Shown here: positions 26,878 to 35,970 of the stretch, in pieces
Position numbering within the stretch: position 1 is the first letter of the stretch
Layout: every line of letters starts with the position of its first letter
Source: F2B08 sp046260445
GTDB lineage: Bacteria > Actinomycetota > Actinomycetes > Actinomycetales > Dermatophilaceae
Direction: 5' to 3'
Length of the DNA: 48,321 bases
NCBI GenBank assembly: GCA_046260445.1
Contig: JBHEPF010000158.1
Coordinates: forward strand, 1 to 48,321
The notes under the pieces: model-generated
What the model saw: only the letters and a program-made list of their open reading frames with translations
Database searches by the model: none
What the model was told of the DNA's origin: nothing
Position numbers and translations under genes: made by a program

Positions 26878-27405
26878 TCAGTGGGTCGCGTGCTCGGTGG
26901 CGACGCGCAGGAGCCGACGGAGCATCGCAGGCAGGGCCGTGCGATCACTCTGGGTCAGCGCCCCGATCAGTGCGTGCTCATGGTCGAGCAGGGTGCTCAG
27001 CGCGCCATCGACGACGTCCCGACCGGTCGAGGTGAGTCCGACGAGGACACCGCGACGGTCTCGTGGGTCGGGGCGGCGACGCACGAAGCCGCGCTCGATG
27101 AGCCGGTCCACCCGGGTGGTCATCGTCCCGCTCGTGACGAGGGTCTCGGCGACGAGCCGGCCGGGGGTGAGCTCGTAGGGCTCGCCGGCGCGCCGGAGCG
27201 CTGCGAGCACGTCGAACTCCCAGGCGTCGAGATCATGCTCGGCGAAGGCGGCGGCACGGATCCGGTCGTGCTCCTTGGCCAGTCGGGCGATGCGCGAGAG
27301 CACATGCAAAGGGGCGACGTCGAGGTCGGAGAGCTCGTGCTGCCAGGCGGCGACGAGCCGGTCGACGTCGTCGCCCGCTGTGGTGTCGTGCCGCTCCGAG
27401 GACAT
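26878..27405 (-). CDS. MarR-family transcriptional regulator
   Basis: 175 residues with a winged helix-turn-helix at about 65-125: LTPGRLVAETLVTSGTMTTRVDRLIERG (helices 3-4) and the wing RRRPDPRDRRGVLVGLT. N- and C-terminal helices form the dimer interface. The ATG at 27405 is preferred because TACAGT ends 6 nt upstream (leaderless); the longer open frame would run through the palindrome. The palindrome starting 14 bp upstream of the ATG is a likely autoregulatory operator. The neighbouring divergent gene that such a regulator would control is only a stub. Ligand unknown. Confidence 0.9.
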   Translation of the reverse strand: MSSERHDTTAGDDVDRLVAAWQHELSDLDVAPLHVLSRIARLAKEHDRIRAAAFAEHDLDAWEFDVLAALRRAGEPYELTPGRLVAETLVTSGTMTTRVDRLIERGFVRRRPDPRDRRGVLVGLTSTGRDVVDGALSTLLDHEHALIGALTQSDRTALPAMLRRLLRVATEHATH

Positions 27406-27411
27406 GTGGAC

Positions 27412-27417
27412 ACTGTA
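27412..27417 (-). promoter_or_regulatory. Leaderless -10 box (TACAGT) of the MarR gene
   Basis: TACAGT ends 6 nt before the ATG at 27405 and lies 1 bp from the large palindrome, so a protein bound there would block this promoter. Confidence 0.55.
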
Positions 27418-27418
27418 G

Positions 27419-27458
27419 CCCTCGTCAAGTATCTTGACCTCAAGATACTTGACGAGGG
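27419..27458. promoter_or_regulatory. 40 bp near-perfect palindrome, probable MarR operator
   Basis: Two perfectly complementary 19 nt arms (27419-27437 and 27440-27458) flank a CC spacer. The core, TATCTTGA-CC-TCAAGATA, resembles MarR-type operators with TCTTGA/TCAAGA half sites. The palindrome covers the -35 region of the MarR promoter and the 5' region of the Tam stub. On RNA it could also form a 19 bp hairpin. Confidence 0.75.
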
Positions 27459-27459
27459 A

Positions 27460-27642
27460 GTGGGCGATGAGTTCGCCACAGATGTCGACGTGTGGAGCAC
27501 GACCTACTTCCACGTCCTCGATCCGGACGGTCGGCTCGAGGACCCCGTGCTGGAGCGGTTGCCAGAGGCCTACCCGCGCACGCTGGGCGGCGTCGTGCTG
27601 CCGTTCCGTCGGACCTTCGCCGTGGCGCGCAAGCCCGACTGA
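27460..27642 (+). pseudogene. C-terminal stub of trans-aconitate 2-methyltransferase, internally deleted
   Basis: The 60-codon frame from GTG 27460 reads VDVWSTTYFHVL and ends AYPRTLGGVVLPFRRTFAVAR, which I recognise as the C-terminal region of trans-aconitate methyltransferase (Tam, usually about 255-265 residues). The SAM-binding Rossmann domain is missing altogether, and DPVLER jumps straight to LPEAYPR, skipping the usual intervening helix segment. It starts 2 bp after the palindrome with a GAGGGA ribosome-binding-like sequence, so it may still be transcribed, but it cannot be an active methyltransferase. A deletion that joined the MarR operator to the 3' end of tam is the simplest explanation. 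Confidence 0.65.
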
Positions 27643-27648
27643 CGCAGG

Positions 27649-28302
27649 TCAGTCCTGGAACGGCTCCGTGAGAGTCGGCCGGCGCTCGAGGTCGGTGAGG
27701 CCGTTCCACGCGAGGTTGACGACGTGCGCGGCCACCTCGTGCTTGGTGAACCTGCGCGAGTCGAGCCACCACTGCCCGGTCATCGCGATCATGCCGACGA
27801 GCATCTGGGCGTACATCGGCGCGGCTTCGGGGTCGAGACGGTGCCGCTTGAACGCCGCGACGAGGATGTGCTCGACCTGGCTCGCGACGTCCGACATCAG
27901 GCTCGCGAACGTCCCGGTCTGTTGCCCGGGCGGACTGTCGCGCACGAGGATCCGGAAGCCGTCCGTCGATCCCTCGATGTAGTCGAGGAGGCCGAGGGCG
28001 GCTCGCTCGATGATCTGTCGTGAGGTGCCGGCTGACGTGAGGGCGGCCTGGATGACGGAGAGGAGGGCCTCGATCTCACGATCGACGACCACCGCATAGA
28101 GGCCCTCCTTGCCGCCGAAGTGCTCGTACACGACCGGCTTGGACACTCCGGCCGCTGCCGCGATCTCCTCGACGGAGGTGCCCTCGAAGCCCTTTTCGGC
28201 GAAGAGCTTGCGACCGACCTGGACGAGCTGCTCGCGGCGCTGCTTGCCGGTCATCCGGGCACGCGCGACGACTGCTCGGGTCGGTGCGGGGGTCGAGGTC
28301 AC
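27649..28302 (-). CDS. TetR-family transcriptional regulator
   Basis: 217 residues. The N-terminal helix-turn-helix (about 20-65) reads REQLVQVGRKLFAEKGFEGTS, EEIAAAAGVSKPVVYEHFGGKEGLY, a textbook TetR DNA-binding domain. The C-terminal all-helical region is the ligand-binding/dimerisation domain. Such regulators usually repress efflux or lipid genes; the target is not evident, since neighbours are the Tam stub (convergent) and a tRNA. Start choice is uncertain: GTG 28302 is used, with CATGAT ending 6 nt upstream as a possible leaderless -10; a start nearer MTGKQRREQ is also possible. Confidence 0.88.
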   Translation of the reverse strand: MTSTPAPTRAVVARARMTGKQRREQLVQVGRKLFAEKGFEGTSVEEIAAAAGVSKPVVYEHFGGKEGLYAVVVDREIEALLSVIQAALTSAGTSRQIIERAALGLLDYIEGSTDGFRILVRDSPPGQQTGTFASLMSDVASQVEHILVAAFKRHRLDPEAAPMYAQMLVGMIAMTGQWWLDSRRFTKHEVAAHVVNLAWNGLTDLERRPTLTEPFQD

Positions 28303-28391
28303 TCCTCCATCATGCCTGCACCGTCCGAGCATCGGGTCGGCGGACGCCTGGACTACCCTGGAGGGTCGAGTCGCTACGGCGCGAGACTCGT

Positions 28392-28473
28392 TCCCCGGTT
28401 GGTCTGCTGGTAGGGCCCGCCTGACTTTGAATCAGGATAAGCGACGTAGGTTCGATTCCTACCCGGGGAGCCA
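28392..28473 (+). tRNA. tRNA-Gln (anticodon UUG), unusual body
   Basis: A full cloverleaf can be drawn. The acceptor stem is TCCCCGG/CCGGGGA (28392-28398 with 28463-28469), then G73 and an encoded CCA. The D stem is GGTC/GGCC with a 9 nt loop. The anticodon stem CCTGA/TCAGG encloses loop CTTTGAA, giving anticodon TTG. The T stem GTAGG/CCTAC has a canonical TTCGATT loop. U1-A72 and G73 are glutamine identity elements. Odd points are a 9 nt variable loop (28437-28445; 4-5 nt is normal) and T in place of A14. TACCCT at 28354-28359 is a plausible -10. Confidence 0.75.
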
Positions 28474-28477
28474 GAAC

Positions 28478-29833
<1,356 letters not shown>

Positions 29834-29910
29834 GGGGCCCACTGTGCCAGCGTCCCGAGACGCACGGCGCCTCGGACCGTCAGGCGTCTCGGGGTCCAGA
29901 TCTTCGAGTC

Positions 29911-29950
29911 CTGTTTACATTGCTTTGTTTCTGTGGTTTCATGTCTGTAT
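29911..29950 (+). promoter_or_regulatory. Promoter and probable FruR operator of the fructose operon
   Basis: An unusually T-rich 40 bp stretch in a GC-rich setting. TTTACA (29914-29919) and TTTCAT (29937-29942) are spaced by 17 bp and fit a -35/-10 pair. Within it, TTTGTTTC and GTGGTTTC recur at a 10 bp step, a direct-repeat layout common for DeoR-family operators. A bound FruR would cover the promoter. The leader to the GTG at 29989 is about 40 nt. Confidence 0.55.
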
Positions 29951-29988
29951 CGCGGCGCGGACAGCGCCCCTAGGACGAGGAAGTCCCG

Positions 29989-30750
29989 GTGTACGCAGCA
30001 GAACGGCAACAGCGGATCATGGCGGAGGCCAGGAGCGCAGGTCGCGTCGAGGTCGCCGCCCTCGCTGACGTGCTGAGGGTCACCCCGGAGACGGTGCGCC
30101 GCGACCTCACCGTCCTCGAGCGGCGGGGGACGCTCCGCCGGGTCCACGGAGGTGCGATCCCCGTCGAACGGCTCGAGCTCGAGCCGACGCTCGCGACCCG
30201 CACCAGGCGGCTCACCGAGGAGAAGCGTCGGATCGCGACACGGGCGATCGAGGAGCTGCCCGCTGAAGGCACCGTCATCCTCGACGCAGGGTCGACGACG
30301 CTCGCCGTCGCCGAGCTCTTCCCTCGCACCCTCGACGTCACCGTCCTCACCAACAGCGTCGCCGCAGCCGGCATCCTGACGAACCACCCGGGTGTCGACC
30401 TCTACCTCATCGGAGGCCGGATCCGCGGTGTGACCGGGGCCGCCGTCGGCGAGTGGGCCGTCTCCGCGTTGCGCGACATCTACGTCGACGTCGCGTTCCT
30501 CGGCACGAACGGCTTCTCCTTCGCGCGCGGGCTGACCACCCCGGACCAGTCGGAGTCGCTCGTCAAGCGCGCCATGGTCGGTGCGGCGCGCCGTCGCATC
30601 CTCGTGTCGGACGCGACGAAGTCCGGCGACGACCACCTGCATCGGTTCGCCGACCTCGGTGAGCTGGACCTGATCATCACGGACACCGATCTCGACGCGG
30701 AGGTCGCGACCGAGATCAGGACCCTCGGACCGGAAGTAGTACTCGCATGA
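29989..30750 (+). CDS. fruR: DeoR-family regulator of fructose utilisation
   Basis: 253 residues. The N-terminal winged helix (about 5-58) reads RQQRIMAEARSAGRVEVAAL, RVTPETVRRDLTVLERRG and ends LRRVHGGA, the DeoR signature. The C-terminal sugar-phosphate isomerase-like sensor domain has ILDAGSTTLAVAELF, VLTNSVAAA, LIGGRIRG and FLGTNGF. It probably senses fructose 1-phosphate or fructose 1,6-bisphosphate and represses this operon. The GTG start follows a GAGGAAG ribosome binding site. Its stop overlaps the fruK start (ATGA). Confidence 0.9.
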   Translation: MYAAERQQRIMAEARSAGRVEVAALADVLRVTPETVRRDLTVLERRGTLRRVHGGAIPVERLELEPTLATRTRRLTEEKRRIATRAIEELPAEGTVILDAGSTTLAVAELFPRTLDVTVLTNSVAAAGILTNHPGVDLYLIGGRIRGVTGAAVGEWAVSALRDIYVDVAFLGTNGFSFARGLTTPDQSESLVKRAMVGAARRRILVSDATKSGDDHLHRFADLGELDLIITDTDLDAEVATEIRTLGPEVVLA

Positions 30751-31694
30751 TCGTGACCCTCACCCCCAACCCCAGCCTCGACCGCGCGATCACGATCCCC
30801 GATCTGCGCCGTGGCGAGGTCATCCGGGCGACCTCGAGCCGGGTCGACCCCGGCGGCAAGGGCGTCAACGTCGCCCGTGCCCTCGCGGCGCAGGGAGCCG
30901 ACACCATCGCGGTCCTGCCCAGCGGCGGCCCCGAGGGGCACATGATGGAGGACCTCCTCGACCTGGCCGGGGTCCGCCACGTGACGACCCCGGTCGAGGG
31001 CTCGCTCCGGATGAACATCAGCGTGCTCGAGCCGGACGGGACGACGACCAAGCTCAACGAGCCCGGTCCGACCCTCACCGACCGGACCGTCTCCGAGCTG
31101 CTCGCCGCCACGCTCGCCTCGGCCACCCCGGGGGGCTGGGTCGTCGGCTGCGGCAGCCTGCCGCCGGGTGCCCCCATCGATCTGTATGCGACGCTCACCT
31201 CCACCGCCCACGCGGCTGGACTCAAGGTCGCCATCGACTCCTCGGGCGGGCCGATGACCCAGGCGGTCGCGGCACACCCCGACCTCATCAAACCCAACCA
31301 CGAGGAGCTCGAGGAGCTCGTCGGGCGTCGCCTCGACACGCTCGCAGACGTCCGTGATGCGGCCACCACGCTAGTCCAGGACGGCATCGAGACCGTCGCC
31401 GTGAGCCTCGGCGGAGACGGCGCCCTGCTGGTGACCCAGGACGCGTTCGTCCACGCGAACGCGACGATCACCACCCCCCGATCCACCGTGGGAGCGGGCG
31501 ACTGCATGCTCGCCGGCCTTCTCCACGGCCTGTCGAGCGGAGTCCCCCCCGCCGACGCCCTCGCCGCAGCGGTCACCTGGGGTGCCGCGGCGGTGACCCT
31601 CCCCGGCAGCCGGGTCCCCAGCCCGGCTGACCTGGAAGGAATCCCCGTCCGGGTGAACACCTCACCCGACCTCTCGCGAAGCCTGCGGCGCTGA
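30747..31694 (+). CDS. fruK: 1-phosphofructokinase
   Basis: 315 residues of the PfkB/ribokinase family. N-terminal VTLTPNPSLDRAI and VDPGGKGVNVARALAAQGA are the substrate-binding signatures, and TVGAGDCMLAGLLHGL carries the catalytic Asp and anion hole. It converts fructose 1-phosphate made by FruA to fructose 1,6-bisphosphate. The ATG overlaps the fruR stop, and fruA follows after 22 bp, giving one fruRKA operon. Confidence 0.94.
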   Translation: MIVTLTPNPSLDRAITIPDLRRGEVIRATSSRVDPGGKGVNVARALAAQGADTIAVLPSGGPEGHMMEDLLDLAGVRHVTTPVEGSLRMNISVLEPDGTTTKLNEPGPTLTDRTVSELLAATLASATPGGWVVGCGSLPPGAPIDLYATLTSTAHAAGLKVAIDSSGGPMTQAVAAHPDLIKPNHEELEELVGRRLDTLADVRDAATTLVQDGIETVAVSLGGDGALLVTQDAFVHANATITTPRSTVGAGDCMLAGLLHGLSSGVPPADALAAAVTWGAAAVTLPGSRVPSPADLEGIPVRVNTSPDLSRSLRR

Positions 31695-31716
31695 CCCCCC
31701 GAAAGGACCACCCACC

Positions 31717-33780
31717 ATGGCACTCATCACCGAAGGTCAGGTCATCCTCGACCTGACCGCACCCGACAGACACGAGGCCACCCGGCTTCTCGCCGAGCGG
31801 CTCGTCGCCAGCGGTCGATGCACCGACATCGACACCTTCATCGCCGACGTCCGCGCACGTGAGGAGAAGATGGCGACCGGCCTGCCCGGCGGCATCGGCA
31901 TCCCCCACGCCCGGAGCGCCGCGATCACCGAGCCGTCACTCGTCTTCGGACGGTCCTCGGACGGCATCGACTGGGACGCCAAGGACGGCCCGGCGACGCT
32001 CATCTTCCTCATCGCCGCCCCCGAGGGTGGCGGTGACGCGCACATGCAGATGCTGCCCAAGCTCGCCCGCGCGCTGATGAAGAAGGACTTCAAGGCCGCT
32101 CTCGCCGCTGCAACGTCCGAGGCCGAGGTCGTCGACATCGTCTCGCGTGAGGTCGCTCTCGATGCTCCGGCGGCAGCCCCGGCGGAGCAGGCAGCATCAG
32201 CCGGCACTGCCGCGTCGGCTCCTGGCGCCGGCGTGGACACGGGTGCCAGACAGGCGCGGGCGCTCAAGCTCGTCGGTGTGACGTCGTGCCCGACCGGCAT
32301 CGCGCATACCTATATGGCAGCAGAGGCCCTCGAGGCCGCCGCCCGCGAGGCCGGCCACGAGATCGTCGTCGAGACCCAGGGGTCGGCGGGTTCGACGCCC
32401 CTGCCTTCGGCACAGATCGCCGACGCGGACGCGGTGATCTTCGCCCACGACCTGCCCGTCAAGGACATCGGACGGTTCGCCGGCAAGCCGACCATCGACG
32501 TCGGCGTCAAGAAGGCGATCTCCGACGGCCCGGCGCTCGTCTCCCAGGCCGAGCGGCTCGCCGCCGAGTGGGCGGCCGACCCGTCGAAGGCCGCCGCCGC
32601 GGCAGCCGCCGCCCCTGCGGGCGGGCTGGCGACGAAGGTCGAGGACAACGTCGGCACGGGGACGAAGATCCGCCAGTGGCTCATGACGGGTGTGTCGTAC
32701 ATGATCCCGTTCGTCGCCGCCGGAGGCATCCTCATCGCCCTGTCGTTCATGCTCGCCCAGGTCTCCATCGGCGAGAACGGCGCGATCGAGATCGTGCAGT
32801 ACAACCTCACGAGTGACGACCAGTACAACATCGCCCAGAACTTCGACGCTCTGAGCCTCACCGCCTGGGCAGCGCTACTTTTCGTCATCGGTGGTGCGGC
32901 CTTCGGGTTCCTCGTGCCGATCCTCTCCGGTTTCATCGCCTTCGCGATCGCCGACCGGCCAGGGCTCGTGCCCGGCATCGTCGCCGGGTTCATCGCCAAC
33001 ACGATGAACGCAGGCTTCCTCGGCGGCCTCGCCACCGGTTTCATCGCCGGGTTCGCGGCCCGCTGGATCTCGAGCTGGAAGGTCCACAAGGGCGTCCGCG
33101 GTGTGATGCCTGTGGTCGTGACGCCACTCCTGTCGACGCTCTTCACGGCGGGCCTGTTCATCACGGTCCTCGGACGCCCCATCGCCGCGGTCATGGAGGC
33201 ACTCAACACCTGGCTCGAGGGCCTCTCCGGCGGCAACGCGCTCATCCTCGGTCTCATCCTCGGCGCGATGATGGGCTTCGACCTCGGCGGTCCGGTCAAC
33301 AAGACGGCGTACTTCTTCGCCACCGCAGGACTGGCCGGGGCCGGCGTCGCCACCGACGCACCGCAGCTGAAGATCATGGCTGCGGTCATGGCCGCCGGCA
33401 TGGTCGCACCGCTCGCGATGGCGCTTGCCACAACGGTCCGTCCGAGGCTGTTCAGCGAACCGGAGCGCGAGAACGGCAAGGCTGCGTGGCTGCTCGGAGC
33501 CTCCTTCATCTCCGAGGGCGCCATCCCGTTCGCTGCCGCCGACCCGACCCGAGTCATCGCCTCGTCGGTGGTCGGCTCGGCGATCACCGGCGGTCTGGCC
33601 ATGCTGTTCGGGGCGACCCTGCGCGCACCGCACGGAGGCATCTGGGTGCTCCCGCTCATCGGCAACTTCCTGCTCTTCCTCCTCGCCCTCGCCATCGGTG
33701 TCCTCGTCATGGCGACGATCGTCGTCGCCCTCAAGTCGAGGGATGACCGGCGGGTCGAGGTCCAGGCGGTCGCCGCCTGA
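31717..33780 (+). CDS. fruA: Fructose-specific PTS permease, fused EIIA-EIIB-EIIC
   Basis: 687 residues in the order A-B-C. The EIIA domain (1-150) has phospho-acceptor His64 in GIGIPHARSAA. An Ala-rich linker leads to EIIB (about 183-280), with phospho-acceptor Cys191 in VGVTSCPTGIAHTYMAAEAL. EIIC (about 310-670) is the membrane channel, starting MTGVSYMIPFVAAGGILIAL and including the GFDLGGPVNKTAYFF substrate-site motif. It takes up fructose and phosphorylates it at C1 with phosphate from HPr, encoded just downstream. The ATG has AAAGGA upstream. Confidence 0.96.
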   Translation: MALITEGQVILDLTAPDRHEATRLLAERLVASGRCTDIDTFIADVRAREEKMATGLPGGIGIPHARSAAITEPSLVFGRSSDGIDWDAKDGPATLIFLIAAPEGGGDAHMQMLPKLARALMKKDFKAALAAATSEAEVVDIVSREVALDAPAAAPAEQAASAGTAASAPGAGVDTGARQARALKLVGVTSCPTGIAHTYMAAEALEAAAREAGHEIVVETQGSAGSTPLPSAQIADADAVIFAHDLPVKDIGRFAGKPTIDVGVKKAISDGPALVSQAERLAAEWAADPSKAAAAAAAAPAGGLATKVEDNVGTGTKIRQWLMTGVSYMIPFVAAGGILIALSFMLAQVSIGENGAIEIVQYNLTSDDQYNIAQNFDALSLTAWAALLFVIGGAAFGFLVPILSGFIAFAIADRPGLVPGIVAGFIANTMNAGFLGGLATGFIAGFAARWISSWKVHKGVRGVMPVVVTPLLSTLFTAGLFITVLGRPIAAVMEALNTWLEGLSGGNALILGLILGAMMGFDLGGPVNKTAYFFATAGLAGAGVATDAPQLKIMAAVMAAGMVAPLAMALATTVRPRLFSEPERENGKAAWLLGASFISEGAIPFAAADPTRVIASSVVGSAITGGLAMLFGATLRAPHGGIWVLPLIGNFLLFLLALAIGVLVMATIVVALKSRDDRRVEVQAVAA

Positions 33781-33792
33781 GCCCCGCACGTC

Positions 33793-33833
33793 GGTGAGGG
33801 TATGCGCCCGCCCAGCGAGCGCATACTCTCACC
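33793..33833. terminator. Hairpin after fruA (15 bp stem, no U tract)
   Basis: Arms 33793-33807 and 33819-33833 pair over 15 positions with one G-U pair around an 11 nt loop. It lies 13 bp after the fruA stop and 105 bp before ptsH. No T run follows, so it may be a terminator of the weak actinobacterial kind, an RNA-stabilising stem, or an attenuator before ptsHI. Both arms contain GTATGCG/CGCATAC. Confidence 0.5.
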
Positions 33834-33937
33834 CCAAGGCCGCAAGCGGGTCCCCCAGCCAGCAGGACTGGGAGACCAGCGAACGCACCACCTCTCGACC
33901 AGACTGCACGAAACCCCAGACAAAGGAGTCCATTCCA

Positions 33938-34207
33938 ATGGCTACCCGCACCGTGAGCATCGCCTCATCCGTCGGCCTGCACGCCCGTCCCGCAGCACTC
34001 TTCGTCGAGGCCGCCACGGCGACCGGCCTCGATGTCGAGATCGGCCGCCCCGGAGAGGACCTGGTAGACGCGACGAGCATCCTCGGGGTGATGGCCCTCG
34101 GCGCGAAGCACGGCGAGGAGGTCGTCCTCTCCGCCGAGGGCGACGGGGCCGCCGAGGCCCTCGACGAGCTCGTCGCGCTGCTCTCCCGCGACCTCGACGC
34201 GGAGTAG
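33938..34207 (+). CDS. ptsH: Phosphocarrier protein HPr
   Basis: 89 residues, full HPr length. The active-site His15 lies in SSVGLHARPAALF; Ser47 in DATSILGVMALG matches the regulatory-Ser position of Gram-positive HPr. HPr passes phosphate from enzyme I to FruA. An AAAGGAG ribosome binding site precedes the ATG at 33938. ptsI begins 5 bp after its stop. Confidence 0.96.
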   Translation: MATRTVSIASSVGLHARPAALFVEAATATGLDVEIGRPGEDLVDATSILGVMALGAKHGEEVVLSAEGDGAAEALDELVALLSRDLDAE

Positions 34208-34212
34208 GACCC

Positions 34213-35895
34213 ATGGCTGAGCTCGAGACACGACAGGGGATCGGGGTCAGCCCCGGTACCGCGGCCGGGCCGGTGGTGCAGGTCTCGCCACCGGTCCGGC
34301 CCCCGGCCTCCGAGCCCGCTCCGAAGGACCAGGAGCAGGCGACGACCGAGATCCGCGCAGCCTTCGAGTCGGTGGCCGTGGACCTCGAGTCTCGGGCCGC
34401 CGGTGCCGAGGACACCGCCCAGCAGATCCTCAAGGCGACCGCCCTCATCGCCCGCGACAAGTCGCTGGTCAAGGGTGCCGCGAAGCACCTCGCCGCGGGC
34501 AAGGGGCCGGCCACAGCGATCTGCGCGGCCATCGAGGACGTGGCCGTGCAGTTCGAGGCGCTCGGCGGCTACTTCGCCGAGCGGGTCACGGACCTGCGGG
34601 ACGTCGGATCGCGCGCCGTCGCCGCGGTGCTCGGGGTGCCACCGCCCGGGGTCCCGCCCTTCGAGGAGCCGTCGGTCATCGTGGCCGAGGACCTCGCCCC
34701 CGCGGAGACCGCGACCCTCGACCGCTCTCTCGTCGTCGGCATCATCACCGAGGCCGGGGGGCGCACCAGCCATACCGCGATCCTCGCCGCCCAGATGGGC
34801 ATCCCCGCCGTGGTGCAGGTGTCCCACGCGACCGAGATCGCGCCCGGCACGCTGGTCGCGCTCGACGGCGACAGCGGCGAGGTCATGGTCGACCCGAGCC
34901 CGGAGTACGTCGCCGCCCAGGAGGAACGCCGGGTCAAGCGCGAGGCCGCCCTCGGTGACCTCTCCGGACCCGGAGCGACGAAGGACGGCCACGCCGTCGC
35001 CCTGCTCGCCAACATCGGCGGCCCCGAGGACGCTGAGACGGCCGCCGCCCAGGATCTCGAAGGTGTCGGGCTGTTCCGCACCGAGTTCGTCTTCCTCTCC
35101 GCGGCCAAGGCACCCACGGTCGAGGAGCAGACCGACATCTACCGCCGTGTGCTCGCTCCATTCGGTGAGCGCCGCGTCGTCGTCCGCACCCTCGACGCCG
35201 GTGCCGACAAGCCACTCGCGTTCGCCGACCTCGGCCCCGAGGAGAACCCTGCCCTGGGACGGCGCGGACTACGCCTCTCAGCCGAACGCCCCGAGCTGCT
35301 CGACAGCCAGCTCGAGGCGCTCGCGATCGCCGCCAAGGAGACCGGCGCCGACGTCCGCGTGATGGCACCGATGGTCGCCACGGCGGAGGAGGCCGCCTGG
35401 TTCAACCGGCGGGTCAAGGAGAACGGCCTGACCAAGGCCGGGGTGATGATCGAGGTGCCCGCGGCAGCGCTGCGCGCCGAGCACGTCCTCTCCGAGGTCG
35501 AGTTCGGCTCGCTCGGCACCAACGACCTCGCGCAGTACACGATGGCTGCGGACCGGATGCAGGGGGCGCTCTCCGACCTGCTCGACCCCTGGCAACCGGC
35601 CGTCCTCGACGTCATCGCGGCGGCCTGTGCCGGCGCGTCGAAGACCGGCAAGCCCATGGGCGTCTGCGGCGAGGCCGGTGGCGACCCGCTCCTCGCGCTC
35701 GTCCTCACCGGGCTCGGTGTCTCCAGCCTGTCGATGGCTCCGTCGAAGGTTCCGGTCGTCCGGCTCGCGCTCTCGATGCACACCCTCGCGGAGTGCCAGC
35801 GGATCGCTGCCGTCGCCCGAGCGGCCCGGACCGCGCGCGACGCCCTCGAGGCGGTGCGCGAGGTCGCCAACTCCGAGCTCGTCGCCATCCTCTGA
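34213..35895 (+). CDS. ptsI: Phosphoenolpyruvate-protein phosphotransferase (enzyme I)
   Basis: 560 residues. The N-terminal HPr-binding and phosphohistidine domain has His187 in GGRTSHTAILA. The C-terminal PEP-binding TIM barrel has GVGLFRTEFVFL, VVRTLDAGADKPL, MIEVPAAAL, GTNDLAQYTMA and the active-site Cys in GVCGEAGGDP. It starts the PTS cascade by taking phosphate from PEP. Together with fruA and ptsH it gives a complete fructose PTS in one locus. An open frame upstream of the ATG at 34213 runs through ptsH in another frame and is not coding. Confidence 0.96.
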   Translation: MAELETRQGIGVSPGTAAGPVVQVSPPVRPPASEPAPKDQEQATTEIRAAFESVAVDLESRAAGAEDTAQQILKATALIARDKSLVKGAAKHLAAGKGPATAICAAIEDVAVQFEALGGYFAERVTDLRDVGSRAVAAVLGVPPPGVPPFEEPSVIVAEDLAPAETATLDRSLVVGIITEAGGRTSHTAILAAQMGIPAVVQVSHATEIAPGTLVALDGDSGEVMVDPSPEYVAAQEERRVKREAALGDLSGPGATKDGHAVALLANIGGPEDAETAAAQDLEGVGLFRTEFVFLSAAKAPTVEEQTDIYRRVLAPFGERRVVVRTLDAGADKPLAFADLGPEENPALGRRGLRLSAERPELLDSQLEALAIAAKETGADVRVMAPMVATAEEAAWFNRRVKENGLTKAGVMIEVPAAALRAEHVLSEVEFGSLGTNDLAQYTMAADRMQGALSDLLDPWQPAVLDVIAAACAGASKTGKPMGVCGEAGGDPLLALVLTGLGVSSLSMAPSKVPVVRLALSMHTLAECQRIAAVARAARTARDALEAVREVANSELVAIL

Positions 35896-35925
35896 CGCGC
35901 GGGCCTTCGCATACCCGGCGGTGGG

Positions 35926-35931
35926 TAGAGT
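35926..35931 (+). promoter_or_regulatory. Probable -10 box (TAGAGT) for glmU-prs
   Basis: TAGAGT lies 40 bp upstream of the glmU GTG. Unlike many genes here, this implies a short leader with a CGGAGA ribosome binding site. No convincing -35 is visible. Confidence 0.4.
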
Positions 35932-35970
35932 GAGCGCGTCAGCACGGCCCCCATCCTTCGGAGATCCCGC

